A model generated the notes under the pieces. The model saw nothing but the letters and a program-made list of their open reading frames with translations. It made no database searches and was not told where the DNA came from. Positions 21,843-27,815 of a DNA stretch of 27,890 bases are shown in pieces. The stretch spans positions 1-27,890 of IMG/VR virus record IMGVR_UViG_3300022920_000030; one strand, given 5' to 3'. The number at the start of each line of letters is the position of its first letter. The stretch's first letter is position 1. The stretch is from a virus. A program made the translations under genes and the position numbers.

Positions 21843-22177
21843 AACTTAATGCCAAGCCACTTCTGAGATAGCTTTTCACAAAAAGTCTCCAGTCTAGGCT
21901 GATTCAATACCTTTTCCCTTGATTCTTTGCAATAACCTCTTAGCTTCTTAATGTCTTTGCTTTGCTCATAATAGTCAGCCACAGACAAAAGATGCTTTGG
22001 CTCGCAATAGCTTAGTCCTTCCAGTCTACCCTTTAGAGTTGAGGCAATTACGCCACCTTTCGGACAATGCTGCAAAGTCCAATTTGAGTACTCTCGATTG
22101 GTATAGGTTTGCCCGTCTAGAAAATAAGGATGTTTCCCTTTAAACACTCTAAGTGTTGGCTTGTTTTTAGCTGCCAT
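21839..22177 (-). CDS. Hypothetical protein, possible DNA-binding module
   Basis: The ATG at 22177 (MAAKNKPTLRVFKGKHPYFL) has GGGGAG seven bases upstream, giving 112 residues, and overlaps the upstream gene by 11 bases; the longer frame to 22207 is less likely. The middle reads YTNREYSNWTLQHCPKGGVI, ASTLKGRLEGLSYCEP, which recalls the short 'stl+.Rl' helix-turn-helix modules (NUMOD-like) of phage nucleases, though no nuclease domain follows. The end is basic and helical. The suggestion of DNA binding is weak. Confidence 0.6.
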   Translation of the reverse strand: MAAKNKPTLRVFKGKHPYFLDGQTYTNREYSNWTLQHCPKGGVIASTLKGRLEGLSYCEPKHLLSVADYYEQSKDIKKLRGYCKESREKVLNQPRLETFCEKLSQKWLGIKL

Positions 22178-22580
22178 AACTAATCTCCCCATCAAAGTAA
22201 CACCCAACCTTATCTAGGTAATACTGCTTCATCATCAAATATTCATCACCGTCTAACCAGGTTATGTCGCAAAGGGACTCCTCTAAGGTTCTTTCCCTTA
22301 TACTGGACTGCCGCTTTTTAAGTCGCCTAGCGAACTCCTTCTCTTGATGCTTCTGCAACTCTATTGATTGACCGTTTTGCTTCTCTGCGTTGAGAAGCCA
22401 GCGCGTAACAAAGCCTTTGATACCTTTAGGTGTCTTGCGCTTTTGAGGGTTGGCATCACACCACAGGTCCATTTTGACCAGTTCCCGCTCTACGTTAACT
22501 CCAGTTTCTTTAAACTTTTCCTTCCAGTTAAGGACCATCTCAGGGGTTGGCTCCCAGTCATTTCCATCATTAAGAATCAT
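22167..22580 (-). CDS. Replisome-type protein (DnaT / helicase-loader-like segment)
   Basis: This 137-residue protein has EPTPEMVLNWKEKFKETGVN and then MDLWCDANPQKRKTPKGIKG, FVTRWLLNAEKQ. The W-c-x-A-N-P-x-k-r-K-T-x-x-G-i-x-x-F-v-x-x-W-L pattern is common in the C-terminal part of phage replication-initiation and DnaT-like proteins, where it helps load the helicase. The remaining part is charged and helical. It follows the winged-helix gene in the operon, so the two may form a small replication-initiation pair. No polymerase, primase or helicase gene is visible in this window. Confidence 0.6.
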   Translation of the reverse strand: MILNDGNDWEPTPEMVLNWKEKFKETGVNVERELVKMDLWCDANPQKRKTPKGIKGFVTRWLLNAEKQNGQSIELQKHQEKEFARRLKKRQSSIRERTLEESLCDITWLDGDEYLMMKQYYLDKVGCYFDGEISYGS

Positions 22581-22785
22581 TGGGCATACTCCACTTAGCG
22601 ACTTTTACTTTCTCACCATATCGATTACTAACCTCAACCATATCGGTAACTATGGAATGCCCTTGCGATCTCAATTCACTAATCCGTGCAGGCGCTTCTA
22701 GTATCCCAAGTTCATCCCAACAATTTAGTCTGGTCAGTTCTTTCCCTTCATTTAAGTAATTTAGGATTCTTTCTCTTTGTGTCAT
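22570..22785 (-). CDS. Winged-helix DNA-binding protein
   Basis: The best start is the ATG at 22785 with AGGAG 7 bases upstream, giving 71 residues. A longer frame to 22839 has no RBS and overlaps the small upstream gene more. The sequence MTQRERILNYLNEGKELTRL, NCWDELGILEAPARISELRS, QGHSIVTDMVEVSNRYGEKV has the three-helix plus beta-wing layout of the short phage helix-turn-helix family. It could recognise a replication origin or an operator. It overlaps the next gene by 11 bases. Confidence 0.75.
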   Translation of the reverse strand: MTQRERILNYLNEGKELTRLNCWDELGILEAPARISELRSQGHSIVTDMVEVSNRYGEKVKVAKWSMPNDS

Positions 22786-22885
22786 TTTTCTTCTCCTGTG
22801 GTTTTTTATCTTTGCTAAATATTGCATCAAAGTTTGCATCGAATGCGGCCTTATTTGTTGGCCTTTGTTTACTGCCCTTGCTCAT
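22748..22885 (-). CDS. Tiny basic phage protein
   Basis: This 45-residue ORF starts 17 bases inside the methyltransferase gene and ends 38 bases inside the winged-helix gene, both in other frames. It reads MSKGSKQRPTNKAAFDANFD, AIFSKDKKPQEKKNDTKRKN and PKLLK. The beginning is of a type I know from many phages as a short conserved hypothetical ('MSKGSKQRP...F..NfD.IF'). The RBS is weak (an AGG about 8 bases upstream). Function unknown. Confidence 0.55.
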   Translation of the reverse strand: MSKGSKQRPTNKAAFDANFDAIFSKDKKPQEKKNDTKRKNPKLLK

Positions 22886-24038
22886 TTTTATACCTATTGC
22901 TTAAAGTTATCCATGCTTTCGCAGCAGTCTTTGGCAGGACCGCATTACCTAAAAGTCTAATTCTGTCCACCCTGTCGGGACACCCATCAACCACTCTACC
23001 CACGTTGGGTTCAGTTGGCCACGAGGCATCGATTCTTCTTTCGCCTCCGCTGACAGGTAGTATTTCTTTTTTTGGTGAGCGTGGCTCTTGCTCCCCACTG
23101 GGCCACAATCCTTGTACTCTGAGGCTCTCGGTGTCGGCCAATTCCTCACCGCTCCCCCCAATGTAGTTCCTGACTTCGGGTTCTTGTATTGACCCGCAAC
23201 CTGGACGTTGTCTTGGGTTGTCGGTGTCGGCCACATTGTCTCCGCCGTCTCCACCGCATCCTTCAGCTTCGCTCCGTACCAAGGGCTGTCCTGATCCTTG
23301 CTGTGTTTCGATCTCCACTTCCCGTTCACCAATGCCGTGGGATACCCTCCTCCCGTCACATCGAACACTGTCGCTGTCGGCCACTCCCCTTGATAAATCT
23401 GCATCGCCACTGGGTCTACTTGCTCTCTCAGATTTGAGGGCCTGGTCCTGCCCTTGCGTACAGTTTGAGATTGTCTTATCAATGTCTCTGGGCTTTTCGC
23501 GGTCAGATGATCCATCGTGTTCGGCGTTGCCCATGATAAAGACTCGCTTTCTTTGGTGAGGAGCGCCGACTTCACGCGCTGAGAATATTCCCCACGTTGA
23601 TCGATAACCATCTTCTTCCAGATCGCTGATGACGCTTGAGAGTCCAAGCGAGATGTGTCCTTCGACATTTTCAAAGAAGCATTGAAGAGGTCTAATTGAT
23701 TGCAAGTGCCTCCTAATGAACGGCCAGAGATGTCTTGGATCGTCTGCGCCTTTTCTGCTACCGGCTTTACTGAACGGTTGACAAGGATAGCCTCCAGTAA
23801 CAATGTCAACTCTGTCTCGAAAGATTTCCGCTGGGAAGGAAGTAATATCCGTGTATACAGGTGCGGGAGGTATGAGTCCTCTTTCCATCTTGTTAACCAG
23901 GTTCGCAATGGCGAAGGCTTCGATCTCCAGAAAAGCGATGACTCTATGTTCAACCCCTGCAAGGTCAAGTCCTCTTTCGATTCCACCATATCCTGAGCAA
24001 AAGCTGATGACAGTTGGTAATTCTTTGGTAATATCCAC
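22869..24038 (-). CDS. dcm: C5-cytosine DNA methyltransferase
   Basis: The 389-residue protein has the C5-methyltransferase motifs in order: I (VISFCSGYGGIERGLDLAG, residues 10-28), IV with the nucleophile (GGYPCQPFS, Cys86), VI (FFENVEG, 122-127), VIII (HQRKRVF, 161-167) and IX/X (RVDRIRLLGNAVLP, about 355-370). Between VIII and IX, where the target-recognition domain lies, is a long charged Gly/Ser-rich insert with recurring ADxDS-like sequences (GVADSDSVRCDG, NVADTDNPRQ, ELADTESL). It starts with GTG, 7 bases after AGGAG; an ATG two bases earlier opens a second long frame. Methylation could protect phage DNA from restriction or alter expression. The target site is unknown. Confidence 0.93.
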   Translation of the reverse strand: MDITKELPTVISFCSGYGGIERGLDLAGVEHRVIAFLEIEAFAIANLVNKMERGLIPPAPVYTDITSFPAEIFRDRVDIVTGGYPCQPFSKAGSRKGADDPRHLWPFIRRHLQSIRPLQCFFENVEGHISLGLSSVISDLEEDGYRSTWGIFSAREVGAPHQRKRVFIMGNAEHDGSSDREKPRDIDKTISNCTQGQDQALKSERASRPSGDADLSRGVADSDSVRCDGRRVSHGIGEREVEIETQQGSGQPLVRSEAEGCGGDGGDNVADTDNPRQRPGCGSIQEPEVRNYIGGSGEELADTESLRVQGLWPSGEQEPRSPKKEILPVSGGERRIDASWPTEPNVGRVVDGCPDRVDRIRLLGNAVLPKTAAKAWITLSNRYKNEQGQ

Positions 24039-24040
24039 AT
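22949..24040 (-). CDS. Alternate-frame protein inside the methyltransferase gene
   Basis: A second frame of 363 codons begins at the ATG at 24040, two bases before the methyltransferase GTG, with the same RBS (AGGAG, 5 bases away). Residues 1-110 look arbitrary; from about 120 it carries the sequence style of a known phage hypothetical family: LFNASLKMSKDTSRLDSQ, SLSWATPNTMDHLTAKSP, VRKGRTRPSNLREQVDP, W-P-T-x repeats at about 170, 220, 270 and 301, and a C-terminal LNPTWVEWLMGVPTGWTE (343-360). That ending occurs in phage proteins next to methyltransferases. It might be a true second product, an ancient overprint or a chance consequence of the first frame. Confidence 0.4.
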   Translation of the reverse strand: MWILPKNYQLSSAFAQDMVESKEDLTLQGLNIESSLFWRSKPSPLRTWLTRWKEDSYLPHLYTRILLPSQRKSFETELTLLLEAILVNRSVKPVAEKAQTIQDISGRSLGGTCNQLDLFNASLKMSKDTSRLDSQASSAIWKKMVIDQRGEYSQRVKSALLTKESESLSWATPNTMDHLTAKSPETLIRQSQTVRKGRTRPSNLREQVDPVAMQIYQGEWPTATVFDVTGGGYPTALVNGKWRSKHSKDQDSPWYGAKLKDAVETAETMWPTPTTQDNVQVAGQYKNPKSGTTLGGAVRNWPTPRASEYKDCGPVGSKSHAHQKKKYYLSAEAKEESMPRGQLNPTWVEWLMGVPTGWTELDF

Positions 24041-24473
24041 TCTATCTCCTATGGCTCGGCAAGCCTCGCTCTACAAAATAATTAATATATTATATTTTTA
24101 TATATAAGTTACTTTTTTAAAGACATCCGAACCCTTTATACTCAAGAGCATAATTAAAAAATCTAAGGGCAAAAAGCAACTTAGTGACTGAGCCGTATTC
24201 GTATTTAGAATCATGTGCCGTACCTGGCCATCGTTATTCCCCACTCGGCAGTCAAACCGATTGGAGGGTGCTAATAGAGGGGTCACTCTCGTTCGTGGGT
24301 TATTAATTCCCAGTCCACACACCCGAATACTGCGAAAGAAAAGTAGATATTGGACAGTAAAAGATACTACAGGACGTAGATATACTGTGTTAAACTCACC
24401 TTTCTTGTTGATCGCACAGCGAGTATGGCTTTTCTCAATGCCAAAGTAAAGCCCCCGAAAGGGGGTTTTGTTT
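24041..24473. other. Region between methyltransferase and regulator
   Basis: About 430 bases without a minus-strand gene. The part next to the methyltransferase (24080-24120) is nearly all A/T and includes minus-strand TATAAT, so a promoter there is possible. The rest is of ordinary composition with an imperfect inverted repeat (TGACTG..CCG near 24184 and CGGCAGTCA near 24226). It contains a plus-strand ORF and ends in a plus-strand terminator. Confidence 0.5.
24213..24449 (+). CDS. Possible plus-strand gene, 78 residues
   Basis: This would be the only plus-strand gene in the window. Its stop codon is directly followed by a rho-independent terminator of the same orientation. The basic protein reads TWPSLFPTRQSNRLEGANRG, VTLVRGLLIPSPHTRILRKK, SRYWTVKDTTGRRYTVLNS, PFLLIAQRVWLFSMPK; the last half looks like an ordinary beta-rich small protein. 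No RBS precedes the ATG and no clear promoter was found (TATACT near 24137 with a poor -35 is the best). It may instead be an RNA or a start further in. I do not recognise a family. Confidence 0.35.
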   Translation: MCRTWPSLFPTRQSNRLEGANRGVTLVRGLLIPSPHTRILRKKSRYWTVKDTTGRRYTVLNSPFLLIAQRVWLFSMPK

Positions 24474-24475
24474 TT
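24452..24475 (+). terminator. Plus-strand terminator before the regulator gene
   Basis: CCCCC-GAAA-GGGGG is followed by TTTTGTTTTT on the plus strand. Read on the minus strand the hairpin follows the regulator's stop codon but has only a mixed T-tract (CTTTACTTT), so it could also weakly end that gene. Its best orientation is plus. Confidence 0.75.
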
Positions 24476-24728
24476 ATACTTCATCATTAAGAGCAACAAA
24501 GTCGTCTAGGCTTATATCAGCAATCGCACAAATCCGCTGTAACGTATGCAATTTAATATTCTCCTGCTTCCTAAAGCGCAATACCTGCTGCGCGTGACAT
24601 CCCAGGATATCCGCAAGATCAACGCTTGATATACCCCACCTAGCTTGCATCACTCTTAAACATTTACCAGCATCAGTCATTTCATCTAAATCCTGTGTTA
24701 TCATCTGAGAGTGAGGCGCAAGCTTCAC
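24474..24728 (-). CDS. Cro/XRE-like helix-turn-helix regulator
   Basis: This 84-residue protein has a helix-turn-helix of the lambda Cro/XRE kind at about residues 22-77: CLRVMQARWGISSVDLADIL, GCHAQQVLRFRKQENIKLHT, LQRICAIADISLDDFVAL. It lies between SSB and the methyltransferase and is bracketed by two plus-strand terminators. The first codon is GTG with AGGAG only two bases away, and a G-C hairpin lies just upstream, so translation may be weak; an ATG at 24704 would remove the N-terminal eight residues. It may control the ERF promoter at 26.37 kb (dyad present) or its own region. Whether it acts as a lysogenic repressor cannot be told. Confidence 0.75.
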   Translation of the reverse strand: MKLAPHSQMITQDLDEMTDAGKCLRVMQARWGISSVDLADILGCHAQQVLRFRKQENIKLHTLQRICAIADISLDDFVALNDEV

Positions 24729-24743
24729 TTCTCCTATGGTTTT

Positions 24744-24769
24744 GCCCCCCTTTGCGGGGGGGCTTTTTT
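24744..24769 (+). terminator. Plus-strand terminator between regulator and SSB gene
   Basis: GCCCCCC-TTTGCG-GGGGGGC is followed by TTTTTT on the plus strand. On the minus strand the same hairpin is followed by AAAACC, so it does not stop leftward transcription from the SSB gene, although its RNA hairpin would lie directly before the regulator's RBS. Confidence 0.75.
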
Positions 24770-24772
24770 AGG

Positions 24773-25174
24773 CTAAAAGGGTAGGTCATCTTCAAGCTGT
24801 GCCATTGTCATATCTTGCTTCGATGGCTCTGCTGGCTTATCTAAAGACGGTGAGTTTTCAGTACTAAACATAAAGCCTAGTTTAGCATCAAGGATCGCAA
24901 TACTGTTGACCGGTCCATTGTTACCGTTAAACGTCCTTATATGACATCCTGAGCCACTTACCTCTACTATCGACCCCTTGACTAACACTTGCTTGTAAAA
25001 GTTAGCCTGAGCGCCTTCCTTTGCAAATACGACAGCCTCGTAGTTAGTCCACTCGTCTTCCTTTGTCTCTCGATTGTAGAACTTTACTCCAAGCCTAAAA
25101 CCGAATCCTTGACTTGATCCAGCCTGGAATTGATTTGCAGGCTTATTTAACTTACCAGTTACGCTAATGCTCAT
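24773..25174 (-). CDS. ssb: Single-stranded DNA-binding protein
   Basis: This 133-residue protein has an OB-fold-type body (ISVTGKLNKPANQF; WTNYEAVVFAKEGAQANFYK; QVLVKGSIVEVSGSGCHIRT) and the acidic C-terminal tip DDLPF that recruits SSB partners. A low-complexity Pro/Ser linker separates the two. It overlaps the exonuclease gene by ATGA and has GGAG eight bases upstream. It would protect ssDNA and support ERF-driven annealing and replication. It could belong to a divergent SSB subgroup, since the classical SSB start is not obvious. Confidence 0.85.
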   Translation of the reverse strand: MSISVTGKLNKPANQFQAGSSQGFGFRLGVKFYNRETKEDEWTNYEAVVFAKEGAQANFYKQVLVKGSIVEVSGSGCHIRTFNGNNGPVNSIAILDAKLGFMFSTENSPSLDKPAEPSKQDMTMAQLEDDLPF

Positions 25175-25779
25175 TGTTGTTTCTCCACTTGGGTTTTAAT
25201 TGCAATTGCAGCCGCCTTAACTTCTACGGCCATTTTCTCTATAAACTCATCATCCCTTTCCACTCGGACCAGGACATGAGGCATCTTAGGATGGTAGGTA
25301 AATAAATCCCACCAAGCCCTATCGGTTAGCCACATACAACCGTGTATCTGACACCAATACTTCTTTACGGCTAATGAAGGGTCACGCATGTATGAAGCCT
25401 GCGTTTTCGCGGCAGGACACTTGATCTCTAAGCCACCTACGGATTCTCCGTTCTCAGTAACTAGGCCGTCAGGTGAGCATCCGTAGCTGAAGCTGGGGTC
25501 TACAATAAACCCGCACTCTAGGACTTCATTATCGGTTATAAACTCGTAGGCTTCTCTAGCCTCCGGCTCAAGCAAAGTGCCTCGCTCTGTATGCGAGTTA
25601 CTAAAATGCTCAGTCTCACCAGTGATGACTTCTGCGACTAACTCATCAATATAGCCTACAGCAGAAGATGACGGCTTACCTGTCATGGTGATCAGCTTAG
25701 AAAACATACTAGCGGACGGCTTACCTCTGCGTGAAGCAAGCCACTCCTCCGTTCCCTGCTCGTGATCTAGGATGATCAC
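25171..25779 (-). CDS. YqaJ/lambda-type recombination exonuclease
   Basis: This 202-residue protein has the alkaline-exonuclease pattern: QGTEEWLASRRGKPSASMFS at residues 8-27, ERGTLLEPEAREAYEF near 65-80, then the active-site motifs CSPDGLV (Asp104) and GGLEIKCPAAK (Glu118, Lys120). It would resect dsDNA 5' to 3' to give single strands for ERF. Its start is a GTG overlapping the ERF stop as GTGA, with GAGG upstream. The order ERF, exonuclease, SSB is a standard phage recombination block. Confidence 0.92.
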   Translation of the reverse strand: MIILDHEQGTEEWLASRRGKPSASMFSKLITMTGKPSSSAVGYIDELVAEVITGETEHFSNSHTERGTLLEPEAREAYEFITDNEVLECGFIVDPSFSYGCSPDGLVTENGESVGGLEIKCPAAKTQASYMRDPSLAVKKYWCQIHGCMWLTDRAWWDLFTYHPKMPHVLVRVERDDEFIEKMAVEVKAAAIAIKTQVEKQQ

Positions 25780-26339
25780 TTCTTAGCCTCAAGAGCCGCT
25801 ACGGCTCTGTCGTAGTGCATCGCTGAAATGTGATCAACAGAGTTGACCTTCATCCACTTGCAGAACTTTTCATCGTCAGTCTTGGTCTCATCAAGTAATT
25901 TCTTGATACTAATTATTTGATCGTCAGTGATTAACTTCTTGTCATCACCTCTAACCATTGCTGATTCCGCATCGTCATCCACACTCGGCAGTCCAAAGAT
26001 AGATGTCAGTGAATACCTGCGAATGTACGATAGAAAACTACCCAAAGCCTGACTGTCCTTCTTAGCCAAGGGAAAGACTATATCGTTCTCCAACCACTGC
26101 CCAGATGTATGCATGAGTCGCGTACAAACGCCAACAGAATCCCCGTCATTAATCGGGAACTGCACATAACTTAAACCATGATTTGAGAGAGGTTGCTTGA
26201 TCGCCTTAATGACGGATGTTAGATCGGCATAGCTAGACTTAAAGAATGGGTTTGCTGAGTCTTTAACTGCACCGCCCATCTCTGCTTGCGCGCACCAAAG
26301 AGCATTGGCAACAGCGTCTATTTTTTCTGATTGTTTCAT
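25776..26339 (-). CDS. ERF-family single-strand annealing protein
   Basis: This 187-residue protein has ERF motifs: FKSSYADLTSVIKAIKQPLS near residues 33-52, GLSYVQFPIN, VGVCTRLMHTSGQWLENDIV, and ALGSFLSYIRRYSLTSIFGL, PSVDDDAESA near 97-126. ERF proteins form rings and anneal complementary single strands; the P22 Erf protein circularises DNA. It is the first gene after the 26.37 kb promoter, with AGGAG 6 bases before the ATG. The C-terminal helical tail (TKTDDEKFCKWMKVNSVDHI) is typical of marine-phage versions. Confidence 0.92.
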   Translation of the reverse strand: MKQSEKIDAVANALWCAQAEMGGAVKDSANPFFKSSYADLTSVIKAIKQPLSNHGLSYVQFPINDGDSVGVCTRLMHTSGQWLENDIVFPLAKKDSQALGSFLSYIRRYSLTSIFGLPSVDDDAESAMVRGDDKKLITDDQIISIKKLLDETKTDDEKFCKWMKVNSVDHISAMHYDRAVAALEAKK

Positions 26340-26365
26340 ACATTTCTCCTGTTAATGGAGAAACA

Positions 26366-26400
26366 GTATAAACATTATACAGCGTTAAAACAACAGTTGT
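26366..26400 (-). promoter_or_regulatory. Promoter with operator-like dyads for the recombination operon
   Basis: A perfect -10 TATAAT (minus strand, 26379-26374) lies inside a perfect dyad, GTATAA-ACA-TTATAC (26366-26380, plus strand). A second dyad ACAAC-A-GTTGT (26390-26400) stands where the -35 would be, and the -35 itself is poor. The first dyad covers the -10, so a bound regulator would block the polymerase. The adjacent gene is ERF. The Cro/XRE-like protein is a candidate to bind. Confidence 0.5.
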
Positions 26401-26404
26401 GTTT

Positions 26405-26788
26405 CTAGTAAGACCAAATAGCGGGGGATGAGAAGCCTTGCTCTGCACTGCAATCGTCCAGGTGTATAAACCTACCTGATCCTTTTTGCTGTATGCCGAT
26501 ACGCGATATACCGTGCTTCTGCGCTATACGAATGATCTCTAAAGCCTTTGCTCCACTACACGCGATGTCAACGGCCTGCCCAGTGCTATGCGCTCCTGGT
26601 CCATTTTTTTTGCGCGCCTCGATGGGATGATCGGGGCATCTGTAGGCAGACGATACCGTAAAGCCAAACCCAGCTTCATGCCTTATGGAATTAAGTTTAG
26701 CCAGGAATCCAAGATCGAACTCAACCGTGTCGCAGCCACATTGGCAGGTTAACTCCTGCGCGCTAAAATAATTAGGGGTTTCTGACAT
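26405..26788 (-). CDS. Endolysin, M15-type peptidase
   Basis: This 127-residue protein has the fold signature of M15 (D-Ala-D-Ala or L-Ala-D-Glu) peptidases: SSAYRCPDHP near residues 46-55, the zinc-ligand motif HSTGQAVD (His67, Asp74) and FIHLD (His109). It lacks a signal peptide, so a holin would be needed to let it reach the cell wall. The neighbouring 3TM-type membrane protein fits. The ATG starts on the upstream stop (TAATG). Confidence 0.9.
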   Translation of the reverse strand: MSETPNYFSAQELTCQCGCDTVEFDLGFLAKLNSIRHEAGFGFTVSSAYRCPDHPIEARKKNGPGAHSTGQAVDIACSGAKALEIIRIAQKHGISRIGIQQKGSGRFIHLDDCSAEQGFSSPAIWSY

Positions 26789-27159
26789 TACTTTCTCATA
26801 TTCATTATTTTGTCAGCACCCTTGATGCCAAAGCTGGCAGAAACTGCGATAAACAATAAATATTGATACCAATCTGGCAGATTATTAAGCGCATCAAATG
26901 CTTGCTCAACTCTATGTATTATCGTCATATCGTTTACCACTATGGCGTAACCGATAAAAAACAGGGGCAAACTTAGGGTCAGGCTGAAAAATTCATCTTT
27001 CCAGCTTGAAGCAGAGGCATCGGCCATCTTTGATTCCCAATCCGCGTCATTCTGTATGACGTTCATCTTAGCTTCATGCTTGGCCTTAGACTGCTCGGCT
27101 TTGTTCTTTAGAAACCCACCTGCTAATTCTGCGATTGGTCCAAGTAACAATTTTAGCAT
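26788..27159 (-). CDS. Holin-like membrane protein (3TM/GTA type)
   Basis: This 123-residue protein has a helical, basic N-terminal part (LGPIAELAGGFLKNKAEQSK), then hydrophobic segments EFFSLTLSLPLFFIGYAIVV (about 60-78) and YQYLLFIAVSASFGIKGADK (about 98-117). The pattern matches the 'holin of 3TMs' family seen in gene transfer agents and marine phages. It sits directly before the M15 endolysin and is coupled to it by a one-base overlap. It would form the hole in the inner membrane. The N-terminal hydrophobic part may add a third segment. Confidence 0.75.
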   Translation of the reverse strand: MLKLLLGPIAELAGGFLKNKAEQSKAKHEAKMNVIQNDADWESKMADASASSWKDEFFSLTLSLPLFFIGYAIVVNDMTIIHRVEQAFDALNNLPDWYQYLLFIAVSASFGIKGADKIMNMRK

Positions 27160-27341
27160 TAGTACAACCTTTCAATTAGAAATAAACCAATAATCAGCGG
27201 GTACATTCCCCACAACATCATTTCAGATTTCTTGAATCTCTCAGAGCCATCGTCTAGCCGTTTTTCTATGTTTGCCATTCGCACAGCGCACTCGCGTTCG
27301 TGAGCCTCTAGCTTTAGAAGTGCTTCCTTAACCGTTGCCAT
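27159..27341 (-). CDS. Small lysis-associated membrane protein
   Basis: This 60-residue protein has a helical, charged start (TVKEALLKLEAHERECAVRM, ANIEKRLDDGSERFKKSE) and a C-terminal transmembrane helix (MLWGMYPLIIGLFLIERLY). This build resembles XhlA/hemolysin-type small lysis proteins. It overlaps the upstream gene by 14 bases with AGGAG six bases before the ATG, and the holin-like gene by one base. It could be a second holin or an antiholin. Confidence 0.6.
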   Translation of the reverse strand: MATVKEALLKLEAHERECAVRMANIEKRLDDGSERFKKSEMMLWGMYPLIIGLFLIERLY

Positions 27342-27813
27342 TCATGGCTCCTAATATTAGTGCGAATACAAAGTAAACTGCATAGCCAAGTATAGCTATC
27401 CCAGTGATCTGGATACTATTCCAGAAGAATGCCTTGCGCTTTCGTTCTTGCAGGTAGATTGTTTTTTCCCTTTGCGCGGCGATAGACCTGCGTAACTGAA
27501 CTAACTCGTTGTAGCCATCCTTGCCAAACTGCATCATAAGCAAAGTTCGCAATTCACGTTCCATCTGCTGAGTACGCTTAGTCCGAGCGTATGTATTCAT
27601 CGCTTCTTCATTAACAGACTTCGATGAAATAATCTTCTTAAACAGTGGCGGGTTATCAGCCTGACGTTTTGCTTCCGAAAGATCAGATACAGCACCATAG
27701 AATCGCCCAATCTGTGAAAGAGTGTCCTCTACTTCTTTGCCTGCCGCAACCATGCGTTTGATAGTACCAAATGCATTTACGGCTACTGACATTGCTGTAA
27801 TTGGATCAATCAT
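27328..27813 (-). CDS. Membrane-anchored coiled-coil protein next to the lysis genes
   Basis: This 161-residue protein has an N-terminal helix with small residues (MIDPITAMSVAVNAFGTIKR), a long charged middle likely to be coiled coil (VEDTLSQIGRFYGAVSDLSE; RTQQMERELRTLLMMQ; QLRRSIAAQREKTIYLQERK), and one C-terminal transmembrane helix (SIQITGIAILGYAVYFVFAL). It resembles a conserved hypothetical found beside lysis genes in marine phages. A structural or spanin-like role is possible but unproven; no lipoprotein signal is visible. Its ATG is 2 bases after the stop of the upstream gene. Confidence 0.65.
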   Translation of the reverse strand: MIDPITAMSVAVNAFGTIKRMVAAGKEVEDTLSQIGRFYGAVSDLSEAKRQADNPPLFKKIISSKSVNEEAMNTYARTKRTQQMERELRTLLMMQFGKDGYNELVQLRRSIAAQREKTIYLQERKRKAFFWNSIQITGIAILGYAVYFVFALILGAMNGNG

Positions 27814-27815
27814 TG

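Noticed and set aside
22570-22839. Longer start for the winged-helix gene (89 residues)
   Set aside because: The first 18 codons have no RBS and overlap the tiny upstream ORF; the ATG at 22785 has AGGAG at good distance and begins exactly at the conserved domain.
24184-24340. Possible tRNA or tRNA-like element
   Set aside because: Segments such as GTGGG..CCCAG look like a T-arm, but the loop is nine bases and no acceptor or anticodon stem can be formed on either strand.
24098-24499. 133-codon minus-strand open frame between regulator and methyltransferase
   Set aside because: It begins within the regulator's end and reads across the terminator hairpin; the sequence has no domain pattern and no RBS. 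The plus strand is the better candidate here.
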